64,000 nucleotides of DNA from Mycolicibacterium sp. CBMA 247 (GTDB lineage: Bacteria; Actinomycetota; Actinomycetes; Mycobacteriales; Mycobacteriaceae), in contig NZ_VTGX01000003.1 in the NCBI RefSeq assembly GCF_009729095.1, positions 434,001 through 498,000 of the forward strand, in the 5' to 3' direction. The translations under genes and the position numbers were made by a program. A model generated the notes under the pieces. It was not told the origin of the DNA and made no database searches. It saw nothing but the letters and a program-made list of their open reading frames with translations. This document shows, piece after piece, positions 35,690-42,987 of the stretch (its first letter is position 1; the number at the start of each line of letters is the position of its first letter).

Positions 35690-35705
35690 TACCGAGTGAT
35701 CGGTA
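35690..35705. promoter_or_regulatory. TetR operator candidate (TACCGA-N4-TCGGTA)
   Basis: TACCGA (35690-35695) and TCGGTA (35700-35705) form a perfect dyad four bases apart in the gap between the divergent glucosidase and TetR genes. Confidence 0.65.
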
Positions 35706-35749
35706 GGTTTTACGCTTCCGGCAAAACCCCTGCCCTTTACAGTGGGGTC

Positions 35750-36406
35750 GTGACCAGCGGAGAGAACGGCACGAACGCGACCGGGCGACCCCAAAGAGGC
35801 GGCAGCTACGCCGTCGGCCGCGCTCGACGAACCCGGATCCTGCACATCGCTATGGAGGAGTTCGCCGAGAACGGCTACCGAGCCGCATCGCTGGCCCGGA
35901 TCGCCGAACGTGCCGAACTCTCCCAAGCGGGCCTGCTGCATCACTTTCACACCAAGGAAGAGTTGCTTGCAGCGACGCTGGACCTGCGCGACGAGATGGA
36001 CGCCGAGCACTTCACCGGTGCAGACGGCACCCCGCTGACCGGGATCGCCGCTATGGAGGCACTGGCCGACCTGGTCGAGCGCAATCAGCGCGTCCCCGGA
36101 CTCGTCCAACTCTTCACGGTCCTCAGTGCCGAGTCCGTCACCGTCGATCATCCCGCGCACATGTGGGCCCGTAACCGCTACCGGCGCATCCGGGGAGTCA
36201 TCGCAGACGGCATCCACGCAGGGATCGCATCCGGCGAGTTCCGGCCCGACGTCGACCCCGACGCGCACGCGTTCCGACTAGTCGCACTCATGGACGGCCT
36301 TCAGCAACAGTGGCTGGTGGACGCCGAGGCAGTGGACATGGCGGCGGTGTTCAGGGTGTATTTGCTCGAGACTCTCGACATGATCCGAGCTTGCCCGGAG
36401 GAGTAG
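35750..36406 (+). CDS. TetR family transcriptional regulator
   Basis: This 218-residue regulator has a TetR domain (IAERAELSQAGLLHHFHTKEEL) and a ligand domain with a C-terminal VYLLETLDMIRA helix. GTG 35750 is the only start that fits the domain boundary. It is divergent from the GH3 operon and probably represses it in response to a sugar or glycolipid. Confidence 0.87.
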   Translation: MTSGENGTNATGRPQRGGSYAVGRARRTRILHIAMEEFAENGYRAASLARIAERAELSQAGLLHHFHTKEELLAATLDLRDEMDAEHFTGADGTPLTGIAAMEALADLVERNQRVPGLVQLFTVLSAESVTVDHPAHMWARNRYRRIRGVIADGIHAGIASGEFRPDVDPDAHAFRLVALMDGLQQQWLVDAEAVDMAAVFRVYLLETLDMIRACPEE

Positions 36407-36448
36407 AGCTCTCCGCAGGTGATCGGCCTGCCGCTGGCGGCGCTACGC

Positions 36449-36467
36449 GCCCGGCGCAACGCCGGGC
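36449..36467. terminator. Possible terminator hairpin after the TetR gene
   Basis: GCCCGGCG and CGCCGGGC form an 8-base stem with a CAA loop, 43 bases after the TetR stop. No T tract follows, so termination is only suggested. Confidence 0.35.
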
Positions 36468-36598
36468 TGCTCATCACCAACGCCTTGCGCCGCCCCGGGC
36501 TCATGGGAATCCTCCGTCCTTCCTGATGGGGGTTCAGTCTGCCGATCCCGCAGAGGGGTCCCTCGCCCAACACCGATTCTGGTGACACCATTGCGGAG

Positions 36599-36961
36599 GT
36601 GGATACGGTTTCGAGGCCGGGTCTCAATGATCCGTTCGAAGAGGGGATACACGACGCGCTGAGCTCGCTGCCGTCCGAGCTTCGTGCGGCGATGAGCAAC
36701 GTCGAGATCGTGGTCGAGGACGAGCCTCCCGACGGGCAGCCATTGCTCGGCCTGTACCACGGCGTACCACTGCCACGAAGGAGCAGCAGCTATAGCGGAG
36801 TGCTTCCCGACAAGATCAGTATCTTCGCCGGTCCGATCACGCGACTCGCCGCCGGCGACGCCGGTGGTCTACGTCGCGAGATCAAGCGCGTTGTGCTCCA
36901 CGAGATAGCGCATCACTTCGGGATCAGCGACGCGCGGTTGATCGAACTCGATCGCTACTGA
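36599..36961 (+). CDS. Minimal zincin metallopeptidase family protein
   Basis: This 120-residue protein has the metal-binding motif HEIAHHFGI near its C-terminus and a family-typical EDEPPDGQPLLGLYHGVPLP and LPDKISIFAGPI in the middle. It belongs to the small actinobacterial metallopeptidase family whose fold is a minimal zincin. No substrate is known. GTG 36599 follows directly on GGAG, so the exact start is uncertain. Confidence 0.75.
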   Translation: MDTVSRPGLNDPFEEGIHDALSSLPSELRAAMSNVEIVVEDEPPDGQPLLGLYHGVPLPRRSSSYSGVLPDKISIFAGPITRLAAGDAGGLRREIKRVVLHEIAHHFGISDARLIELDRY

Positions 36962-37039
36962 CATGGCACGTTATGCACTGCCGGAGCCTGACTGCGCCAC
37001 CAGCGGTCCGAGCCGTGCGATTGTCGATGAGTTTCGCGG

Positions 37040-37232
37040 TTAGCGGGTTTCGGGGACGTTGAGGTCGGCCAGGAGCCGGTGGATGCGTTCTGCGATGTCG
37101 TCGCGGATCGGCCGAACCACGTCGACGCCTCGCCCGGCCGGGTCGGGCAGTTCCCAGTTCTCGTAGCGCTTTCCGGGGAAGATGGGGCAGGCATCGCCGC
37201 AGCCCATGGTGATGACAACGTCGGCGGGCGCA
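37040..37232 (-). pseudogene. C-terminal remnant of an arsenate reductase/arsenate-mycothiol transferase (ArsC)
   Basis: The frame ADVVITMGCGDACPIFPGKR continuing to DIAERIHRLLADLNVP is the C-terminal half of the low-molecular-weight-phosphatase-type ArsC. The N-terminal half with the catalytic Cys loop is missing and is replaced upstream by unrelated sequence. It adjoins an integrase remnant, so the gene was cut by recombination. Confidence 0.75.
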
Positions 37233-37319
37233 CAACAGTATTCGGCGCGGCGACTAGGATGATTTACAGACGAGACAATCGCAGGGCATATGCGGAGATT
37301 TTCCTGAGCGAAGCAACCG

Positions 37320-37757
37320 TCAATTACACTGCGCAACAGTGAGATTAGACTCTATCGTTCGCTGGCCGGTGTGTAGCGATGACTGGTCGACGTCGGGTTC
37401 GGGAACAATCGAGTACAGCTGGTTCTGCGCTGCCGCACTGCGGGTTTCGATACCCGCTGCCGTCACATAGCGCTGCGATGTCGTCATCGACTCATGGCCG
37501 AGAAGCTTCATCAGCGTGTGGACGCTGACATTGGAGCTTGCGAGCTCGGTGGCGTACGTGTGCCGAAGGCCGTGTACCAGAGCGCCGGGCACTGGTCTCG
37601 CGTCCGGGCCGGCAAGTTTGAAGGCTCGCTTGATTCGAGATTGCAGCGTGCCGCGGGTGATCCGTTCACCATCTCGCCCGACGAAGAGCGGTGCGGAGGC
37701 CGGCCATCCCGACAGGGCGGTGCACGAACGACTGTCCGACGGTTCAGATGATGACGC
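37320..37757 (-). pseudogene. C-terminal remnant of a tyrosine recombinase/integrase
   Basis: An open frame without a proper start encodes APLFVGRDGERITRGTLQ, then the catalytic HGLRHTYATELA, LLGHESM and the nucleophile Tyr in TSQRYV. These are box II of tyrosine recombinases. The core-binding domain and the first catalytic Arg are absent, and the upstream end meets the lipoprotein gene. It is a decayed mobile-element integrase. Confidence 0.75.
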
Positions 37758-37763
37758 CAGCGT

Positions 37764-38492
37764 TCATGCTGGGCAGTTGCGCTGCAGGGATTGCAGCTGT
37801 GTCAGTGGGATGTGGGGCTGCCACTGGCCGCCGTGCATGGGTCCGATGCGGGCGCTGGGCATGAGCAGCACGAGGTCCGGCCCGTCGAGATACCAGGCGC
37901 GGTAGTCGTCGGCGTACCAAGAGTCGGGCCCGGGTTCGTACTTTGCGATCGGAATGCGGTCGTCGACTGCCTGCTGCACGTACGGGCGGATTAGGGCAGG
38001 CAGCGCAACGAGCGGGTCGACACCGCCGCAGAACAGGTCGGCCAGCTGCAGGGCCTTGCCGTGTTCGAGATCGAAAGTGAATGTGGTGATCTCGTCATTG
38101 GGGTGCGCGCCGCCGAGATACCAGCTGTTGGTGAACACCACCGAGGTTGTGTTGGGGGCGTGTTCGAACCGTGTGTAGGCCAGCTGGGCTGAGCCGTCTC
38201 TGACGAGCTGATCATCGGGGTGGGCGAACGCGGCGAAGTAGTCGCCGAGGAACTTCTTGATCGTGAATCCTCTTGCCGGGTTGTCGATCAGGTCGTCTGG
38301 GTACTGCGCGGTGACGGTCACGGTGATGTAGTGGGCGTTGGTTCCGGTGACTGTGCACACCTGGCGGTCTTGGTCCCAGGCGCCGCTGAAGCTCTCGCAA
38401 AGGCTCTGAGACCTCGTCGGGGAGTGACCGGAACACCCGGTGGCCGGGAGCAGGCAGGCGACCGAGACGGCGAGTATGCGGGAAAGGTGCAC
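37764..38492 (-). CDS. RsiV/MPT64-like (DUF3298) lipoprotein
   Basis: This 242-residue lipoprotein starts at GTG 38490-38492 after GGAGG, with a signal peptide and lipobox ending in the Cys of PATGC (LSRILAVSVACLLPATGC). The mature part has SFSGAWDQDRQVCTV, TNSWYLGGAHPNDEITTFTF and a C-terminal DUF3298-type domain as in RsiV and MPT64. It appears intact among fragments. Its function is unknown; family members bind lysozyme or are secreted antigens. Confidence 0.72.
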   Translation of the reverse strand: MHLSRILAVSVACLLPATGCSGHSPTRSQSLCESFSGAWDQDRQVCTVTGTNAHYITVTVTAQYPDDLIDNPARGFTIKKFLGDYFAAFAHPDDQLVRDGSAQLAYTRFEHAPNTTSVVFTNSWYLGGAHPNDEITTFTFDLEHGKALQLADLFCGGVDPLVALPALIRPYVQQAVDDRIPIAKYEPGPDSWYADDYRAWYLDGPDLVLLMPSARIGPMHGGQWQPHIPLTQLQSLQRNCPA

Positions 38493-38632
38493 GTGCCTTG
38501 TGCCTCCGTTGAGCTTCAGTTCGCGGTCCGCGCTCATGTTCTCCGCGTACTTGTCAGGGCTCGGCTTGTTGTCGACCGAGTAGTGGTGGCTGCCGTCAAC
38601 TTCGATGGTCACGGTGTCGGCTGGAACTAGCC
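38493..38632 (-). pseudogene. Fragment of a DUF559/endonuclease-like gene
   Basis: In frame with, and directly upstream of, the lipoprotein start, the sequence encodes VTIEVDGSHHYSVDNKPSP followed by YAENMSADRELKLNG. This matches the catalytic part of small VSR/DUF559-like endonucleases (EVDG..HY and DR.L...G). Both ends are lost. It is a gene scrap. Confidence 0.5.
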
Positions 38633-39203
38633 TACGGTTCGACTACACCCGCGTAACCGAGTACGGCCAGGTTCAGGGCGCGATGCGAACTGTCGCCGAT
38701 CAGATTGTGCCGTTAGCCAAGCTCACCCCTAACCGGGCGATGCGCGAGCTCTACGAGCAGTTCATCGCCTACCACGGGCCTATGCCGATCAGATCCCGAC
38801 CTACACTCCCACCGTCGATCACCTTGCACGAGTGAGCATCACAGCCGCCGACGCCATCTCCCGCATCTGCGCGGCCGTCAGCTACGGTTCAGCGGCCGCG
38901 CGGGGCCCGCTAGTGGCACCCAGCGCCCCTCCGTCACACACCGCGCCCGTGGGAGATCCGAGCGACCCGCAACGCTTCCTGACCGAACCCAGCCCTGTCT
39001 GCGGCGATTGGGAGACTACGTTGCGTCAGTTCCAGGCCGACACCAGCGCGTGGCTCAAAACAGACCCAGACGTTCCCGGCACTCGATGGACGCCCGAGCA
39101 GAGGACGATCAACGACGAGGTGGCACCAGTAATGCAACGACTCGCCGCCCGGATGACCGAGCTGGGCGCTCGCACAGACGCCCCGCAACTAGCCAGAGGC
39201 TGA
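38632..39203 (+). pseudogene. Frameshifted tandem-domain protein related to the outer domain of the 10.1-kb gene
   Basis: Two frames join into one homologous chain: FDYTRVTEYGQVQGAMRTV to YEQFIAYH (first frame), then RAYADQIPTYTPTVDHLARV onward (second frame). The frame changes near 38775 in CACGGG, as if one C was lost. The chain holds the end of one copy and the start of a second copy (PSPVCGDWETTLRQFQADTS, TRWTPEQRTINDEVAPVM) of the domain seen at the C-terminus of the protein at 10113-10991. Both ends are truncated. Confidence 0.65.
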
Positions 39204-39259
39204 GATGCTAAGCCAGGCCAGCCGCTTAGGCGTGTAACCAGCATGGTGGAACATCACAG

Positions 39260-39613
39260 CTATTCCCCGGACTGGGCCCACGCCGCGATCGGCAGCGTCA
39301 AGTAGACGCCGATCAGCAAGCCCGGGGCCGCATCCTGGGCAGCGTCGCGGATGGCGTCGACACGTTGCTGGCGGTCTTCGGCCCGGTCGCCGAACCACTT
39401 CGATTTCACCTCGATCAAAACGTCAATGTCGAAACGGTCGTACCGACCGACGTAATGGAATCGGACCAAAACGTCGCCGGGTTGCAGGTTCCCGTCATAG
39501 GGCTCGTCCTCGCATTCGACTGCGGCCGAGACACCTTCGGGCAGGACCGCCGACAGACGTGCTCGCGTGTCATCGGTTATCCGTGGGCCACAGGTGACAT
39601 CGATCAGCGGCAC
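39260..39613 (-). CDS. Small conserved protein, possibly tautomerase-like
   Basis: From GTG 39611-39613 (after GGAGAG) it encodes 117 residues beginning M-PLIDVTCGPRITDD, with Pro directly after the start as in tautomerase-superfamily enzymes that use Pro1. The rest has PYDGNLQPGDVLVRFHYVGR, VLIEVKSKWFG and a hydrophobic GVYLTLPIAAW end. The family is not certain. The frame is intact although the neighbourhood is decayed. Confidence 0.5.
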   Translation of the reverse strand: MPLIDVTCGPRITDDTRARLSAVLPEGVSAAVECEDEPYDGNLQPGDVLVRFHYVGRYDRFDIDVLIEVKSKWFGDRAEDRQQRVDAIRDAAQDAAPGLLIGVYLTLPIAAWAQSGE

Positions 39614-39821
39614 TTCACTCTCCAATTCGGTGATGTCGTTGGGGTTCCATCTAGTTTCTCAGGGTCGACACCGAAATCTAAAGGACGAGAGGCGGCGGGA
39701 CGGTTTCCGCGTTTCTTCGCCCACCTCGTCCAATAGGCCGGTGGCGCGCCCTCGGGTGACGGTCAGTGAGCCCCCACTGCAGGGGCTGCGCCTGAACGTG
39801 TTCCCGCTGCGCACCCGTGAC

Positions 39822-40193
39822 TCACCCGTTGCGGCGGCGCGCCACGATGGCGGTAGCGATGGCGATTCCCATCGCGAGAGTGCAGATGAATGCGCCGGCG
39901 ATGATCATGAGAACACCTCCGATCGCCATCATGGGACTGACGTCGCCTCCCACACCGAACTTGTCTGAAGCCTTCCCCTCACACGTCACGGCGTAGTCAG
40001 CCGCTTGGTCCGCGGTCACGGTGAACACGGCATTCCACCCGTAGACGCTGAGGCTGTCATCGAAGTTCGCGATCACCGCGTGGGTGCCAGAGCCTGTGCG
40101 GGCGCCGACATTGCAGTACACATCGTGATACGGGCCCGGGGACTTGACGAACACCACCCGGCGCTCGCCGGCTTCGAAATGCACCACCGTCAT
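39822..40193 (-). CDS. Probably N-terminally truncated membrane protein
   Basis: This 123-residue frame has a beta-rich outer part (TVVHFEAGERRVVFV, YGWNAVFTVTADQAADYAVTC) and one C-terminal helix with basic end (AIGGVLMIIAGAFICTLAMG then VARRRNG). Similar mycobacterial proteins carry an extra N-terminal helix. Here in-frame residues (DEHIFGTGE) continue upstream of the ATG to a stop, so the 5' part was probably lost. Expression is doubtful. Confidence 0.45.
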   Translation of the reverse strand: MTVVHFEAGERRVVFVKSPGPYHDVYCNVGARTGSGTHAVIANFDDSLSVYGWNAVFTVTADQAADYAVTCEGKASDKFGVGGDVSPMMAIGGVLMIIAGAFICTLAMGIAIATAIVARRRNG

Positions 40194-40789
40194 TTCGCCA
40201 GTGCCGAAGATGTGTTCATCTCATAGGCCATATGCCGAAACTAGAGGCCCACTCAGCGAGTTCCAGCTAACGTTGCGATTCAGCGCCAGCGCAGGACAGC
40301 GTCCTGCACACGGCGAATACGGGGGAGTGGTGCGCGTGGAACCGCTGGGCAGAGTCTTGCCGATGCGCCTAGTTGCTGGGCCCGTGATCTGGAAGCTGGT
40401 CCAGTCACGGTAGCGCGGCTGCCGCACCGCTTCTTCCCAGGCTTCCACGGGATGTTCACCCGACCGCGCATCCGCGAGCATCGGGTCACGCGAACAGGAA
40501 TGCGCCGCTCACGCAGAGCTTATGGGCCAAGGCACAGACCTTCGTTGAACGATACCGGCTGGGTTCCCTTGTGCGTCTATTGCAGCACCGCAGCTCACGC
40601 CTTGCAGGCGATGCCGTCGTTGTCCCGGTCGTCGAGCAGGTGCGGATCCGGATCTCGATGGCCTCGCCAATGGACGCGACGAATTCGTTTCAAGTGGTCT
40701 TCTCCCAACCTGGTGGTCGCTGGGTATTGCCCACCCTCGGCCAGGCGCTCGGCGCCGACGGCCAGTGAAGCGCGTGCGGTCGAGCTGCC
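40194..40789. other. Gene-poor decayed region
   Basis: About 600 bases lack an intact gene. A minus-strand frame of roughly 90 codons (40221-40481) has no recognisable family, and an Excalibur-like tail is present at about 40.6-40.7 kb. It forms the last part of the fragment island before the GntR gene. Confidence 0.5.
40595..40705 (-). pseudogene. Remnant ending in an Excalibur-like calcium-binding motif
   Basis: On the minus strand a frame ends LLDDRDNDGIACKA and stop, the signature end of Excalibur domains (DxDxDGxxC). The upstream part (HWRGHRDPDPH) is only loosely similar and the conserved NC of the domain start is missing, so it is a decayed tail. Confidence 0.4.
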
Positions 40790-41428
40790 TCAACGCAGAG
40801 TGCGAAGCGTCACTTCCATGGCTTCGAGTACGTGCTGGCGGGCGGCGGAGGCGGCCGCGTCGGGGTCGTGCGTGGAGAGTGCGTCGAGTATTTGGCCGTG
40901 TCCTTGGATCGCTGCGGTTGCTTCGTCGTCGCTGTAGAGCTCGGCGATGCGATGGTTGAAGAACTGCTCGGAGTTGCGTTGGTTGATCCGGGCCAGAAGT
41001 CGATTGCCGGCGGTCTCCATGATCGCGTTGTGGAAAGCGAGGTTGCGCTCGACGAGGACCGCGCGGTCATCTCTGGCGACGGAGGCATGGTGGGCACCAA
41101 TCTGGGCGATCGCGTGGATCTGTTGGGCTGTACCGCGTTCGGCGACGAGCCGGGCGGCCATCTCCTCGAGGGCGGCGCGAACTTCGTAGATCTCGCGGAC
41201 CTCGTCTTTGGTGTGCTCTCGGACGATGAACCCGCGGCCGGTCGCGATGACCAGACCTTCAGATGCCAGCAGCTTGAGCGCTTCGCGCACCGGTGTTCGG
41301 GAGATCGCGAGACGTTCGGCTAGGTCGGCGGCGACCAGGTGCACGTTGGGTCGGATCTGACCGGAGACGATGTCGGCCCGGATGCGCTGGTGTGCTTCGT
41401 CGGTCAAGGACGCTGCCGCGGTGGTCAT
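40790..41428 (-). CDS. GntR family regulator, FadR/FCD subgroup
   Basis: This 212-residue regulator has a winged helix (VAADLAERLAISRTPVREALKLLASEGLV) and an FCD ligand domain with metal-site pattern (Asp/His in FHNAIMETAGN and GHGQILDAL). It is divergent from the catabolic operon. An 18-base perfect palindrome lies 46 bases before its start, a likely operator. It probably senses a carboxylic or amino acid intermediate of the pathway. Confidence 0.9.
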   Translation of the reverse strand: MTTAAASLTDEAHQRIRADIVSGQIRPNVHLVAADLAERLAISRTPVREALKLLASEGLVIATGRGFIVREHTKDEVREIYEVRAALEEMAARLVAERGTAQQIHAIAQIGAHHASVARDDRAVLVERNLAFHNAIMETAGNRLLARINQRNSEQFFNHRIAELYSDDEATAAIQGHGQILDALSTHDPDAAASAARQHVLEAMEVTLRTLR

Positions 41429-41473
41429 CTGGGTGCTCCTTTCCGGGAGTTTCGGTGATGCTTCGAGATTGTC

Positions 41474-41491
41474 GCATGCACCGGTGCATGC
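41474..41491. promoter_or_regulatory. Perfect 18-base palindrome, likely GntR operator
   Basis: GCATGCACC and GGTGCATGC are exact reverse complements with no spacer. The site is 46 bases upstream of the GntR gene and suits a dimeric FadR-type protein. Confidence 0.7.
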
Positions 41492-41555
41492 ACGAGCCCT
41501 TTGCTCCGCGGGCCGCTATTGACAGGCACTGTGGCGACCGTCACCATGTAGCTGC

Positions 41556-41569
41556 ATTCAGTACTGAAT
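41556..41569. promoter_or_regulatory. Palindrome ATTCAGTACTGAAT, candidate second operator
   Basis: A perfect 14-base palindrome. Its half GTACTGAAT recurs at 41666-41674 in the presumed promoter spacer. It may be bound by the RpiR regulator encoded inside the operon, or by another factor. Confidence 0.55.
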
Positions 41570-41656
41570 TCACTCAACCGGTACTGCCGGGAGCCTCTCT
41601 CTGGAACACGCTTCCGTGGGTTCGACAGTCTGAATGAAATTATTCGAATCAGGTCA

Positions 41657-41683
41657 TTGACGTTCGTACTGAATCGATGTAAT
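41657..41683 (+). promoter_or_regulatory. Possible promoter of the catabolic operon
   Basis: TTGACG (41657-41662) and TGTAAT (41678-41683) resemble -35 and -10 boxes, but the 15-base spacing is short. The GTACTGAAT element lies in the spacer. The first gene starts 57 bases later, after GAAAGGA. Confidence 0.4.
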
Positions 41684-41739
41684 CATCATCACATCATCCC
41701 AATCGGACGTCAGCGCGTCACAGTGAAAGGACATGTTGA

Positions 41740-42987
41740 ATGGGACTACCCGCCTTGTTGCACCCCTTTGCGCCGGTGGCGGCGACGGAGTTCACGAACA
41801 TCGTTTCCGGGCAGGGGGCTGCGGTCTTTGACGACACAGGGCAGCGCTACGTCGACGCCGCCGGGGGCCTGTGGTTCTGCAACGTCGGGCACGGGCGCGC
41901 GGATATCGCTGAAATCGTTGCCGCCCAACTGAAGACGCTAGAGGCCTTCCATATCTTCGACCGGTTCACCAACCCCATCGCCGATCGGCTCGCCGAGCAG
42001 ATTGCCGACGTCTCCGCGCTGTCCGGCGCGCGAGTGTTCCTGACCAACAGCGGCTCCGAAGCCATTGAGGGAGCGATCAAGATCGCGCGGCTCAAGCACA
42101 GCGCCGCCGGGGATTCCAAGCGTCGGATCATCGTCTCCCGGACCCCGAGCTACCACGGCGTGACCTACGGTGCCCTGTCCGTCACGGGCAACGAGACCAA
42201 CCAGGAGCACTTCGGGGCGATGCTGCCCGACGTGCGCACCGTGCCCTTTCTGGATCTCGCGGCGATGGAGGAGCTGTTCGCCGCCGAAGGATCGAGCATT
42301 GCCGCCCTCATCACCGAGCCGCTGTCCACCGGTGCCGGTGTCTATCCCTCGCCGCCTGGCTATCTGCAGCGGCTGCGGGAGCTCTGCGACGAGCACGGCG
42401 CGCTGCTCATCATGGATGAAGTCGTCTGCGGCTTCGGACGGCTCGGGCGGTGGTTCGGCACCCAGCGCTACGGTGTCGTGCCCGACATCATGGTCTTTGG
42501 CAAGGGTGTCACTTCCGGCTACCTGCCCCTCGCGGGATTCGTCGCCGCTCGCTCGGTGCTCGACGAGTTGGAGGCGACCGAGGGACTGTGGTTTCGTCAC
42601 GGCCACACCTTCTGCGGGCACCCGGGGGCCGCTGCGGCCGCTTTGGCAGTGATGCAGGTGATCGGTGACGAAGGACTGCTGGCGCGAGCTGACCGCGTCG
42701 GCGCCCGGCTGCGCGACGGGCTGACCGCGCTGGCCGACCGCGGTCTGCTCACCGATGTGCGCGGTGACGGGGCTGTTTGGGCGGTCACCGTTGCCGGGGG
42801 ACGAGACTCCTATGCACTGCGGCAGGCGATGATGCCGCGCGGGGTCATCGCCCGCCCGCTAGGTGGGGCCGACATGGGATTCTGCCCGCCCTTGGTCATC
42901 GACGACCACGACATCGATTTGTGCGTCGAGACCCTTGAGCAGGCCATCGCCGAGGTGCCGGCTGCGGTGGGGTGCGGCAATGAGTAG
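41740..42987 (+). CDS. Class III (omega) aminotransferase
   Basis: This 415-residue PLP enzyme has the cofactor-binding NSGSEAIEGAIK, TPSYHGVTYGA, the Asp of LIMDEVVCGFGR, and the Schiff-base Lys in VFGKGVTSGYLPLAG. The family moves amino groups from omega-amines, beta-alanine or GABA-like substrates to pyruvate or 2-oxoglutarate. It is the first gene of the catabolic operon and overlaps the next by eight bases. Confidence 0.9.
   Translation: MGLPALLHPFAPVAATEFTNIVSGQGAAVFDDTGQRYVDAAGGLWFCNVGHGRADIAEIVAAQLKTLEAFHIFDRFTNPIADRLAEQIADVSALSGARVFLTNSGSEAIEGAIKIARLKHSAAGDSKRRIIVSRTPSYHGVTYGALSVTGNETNQEHFGAMLPDVRTVPFLDLAAMEELFAAEGSSIAALITEPLSTGAGVYPSPPGYLQRLRELCDEHGALLIMDEVVCGFGRLGRWFGTQRYGVVPDIMVFGKGVTSGYLPLAGFVAARSVLDELEATEGLWFRHGHTFCGHPGAAAAALAVMQVIGDEGLLARADRVGARLRDGLTALADRGLLTDVRGDGAVWAVTVAGGRDSYALRQAMMPRGVIARPLGGADMGFCPPLVIDDHDIDLCVETLEQAIAEVPAAVGCGNE

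Larger units (their letters stand above)
41429..41739. other. Divergent control region of the catabolic island
   Basis: These 311 bases hold no gene. They contain the GCATGCACC/GGTGCATGC palindrome (41474-41491), the ATTCAGTACTGAAT palindrome (41556-41569), a second GTACTGAAT (41666-41674) and a possible promoter for the plus-strand operon. Confidence 0.7.

Noticed and set aside
36310..36585. Plus-strand frame after the TetR gene
   Set aside because: Overlaps the TetR gene in another frame and has no recognisable domain.
41460..41740. Possible CRISPR-like or tandem repeats in the divergent region
   Set aside because: The repeats are short palindromes of different sequence, not a regularly spaced array.
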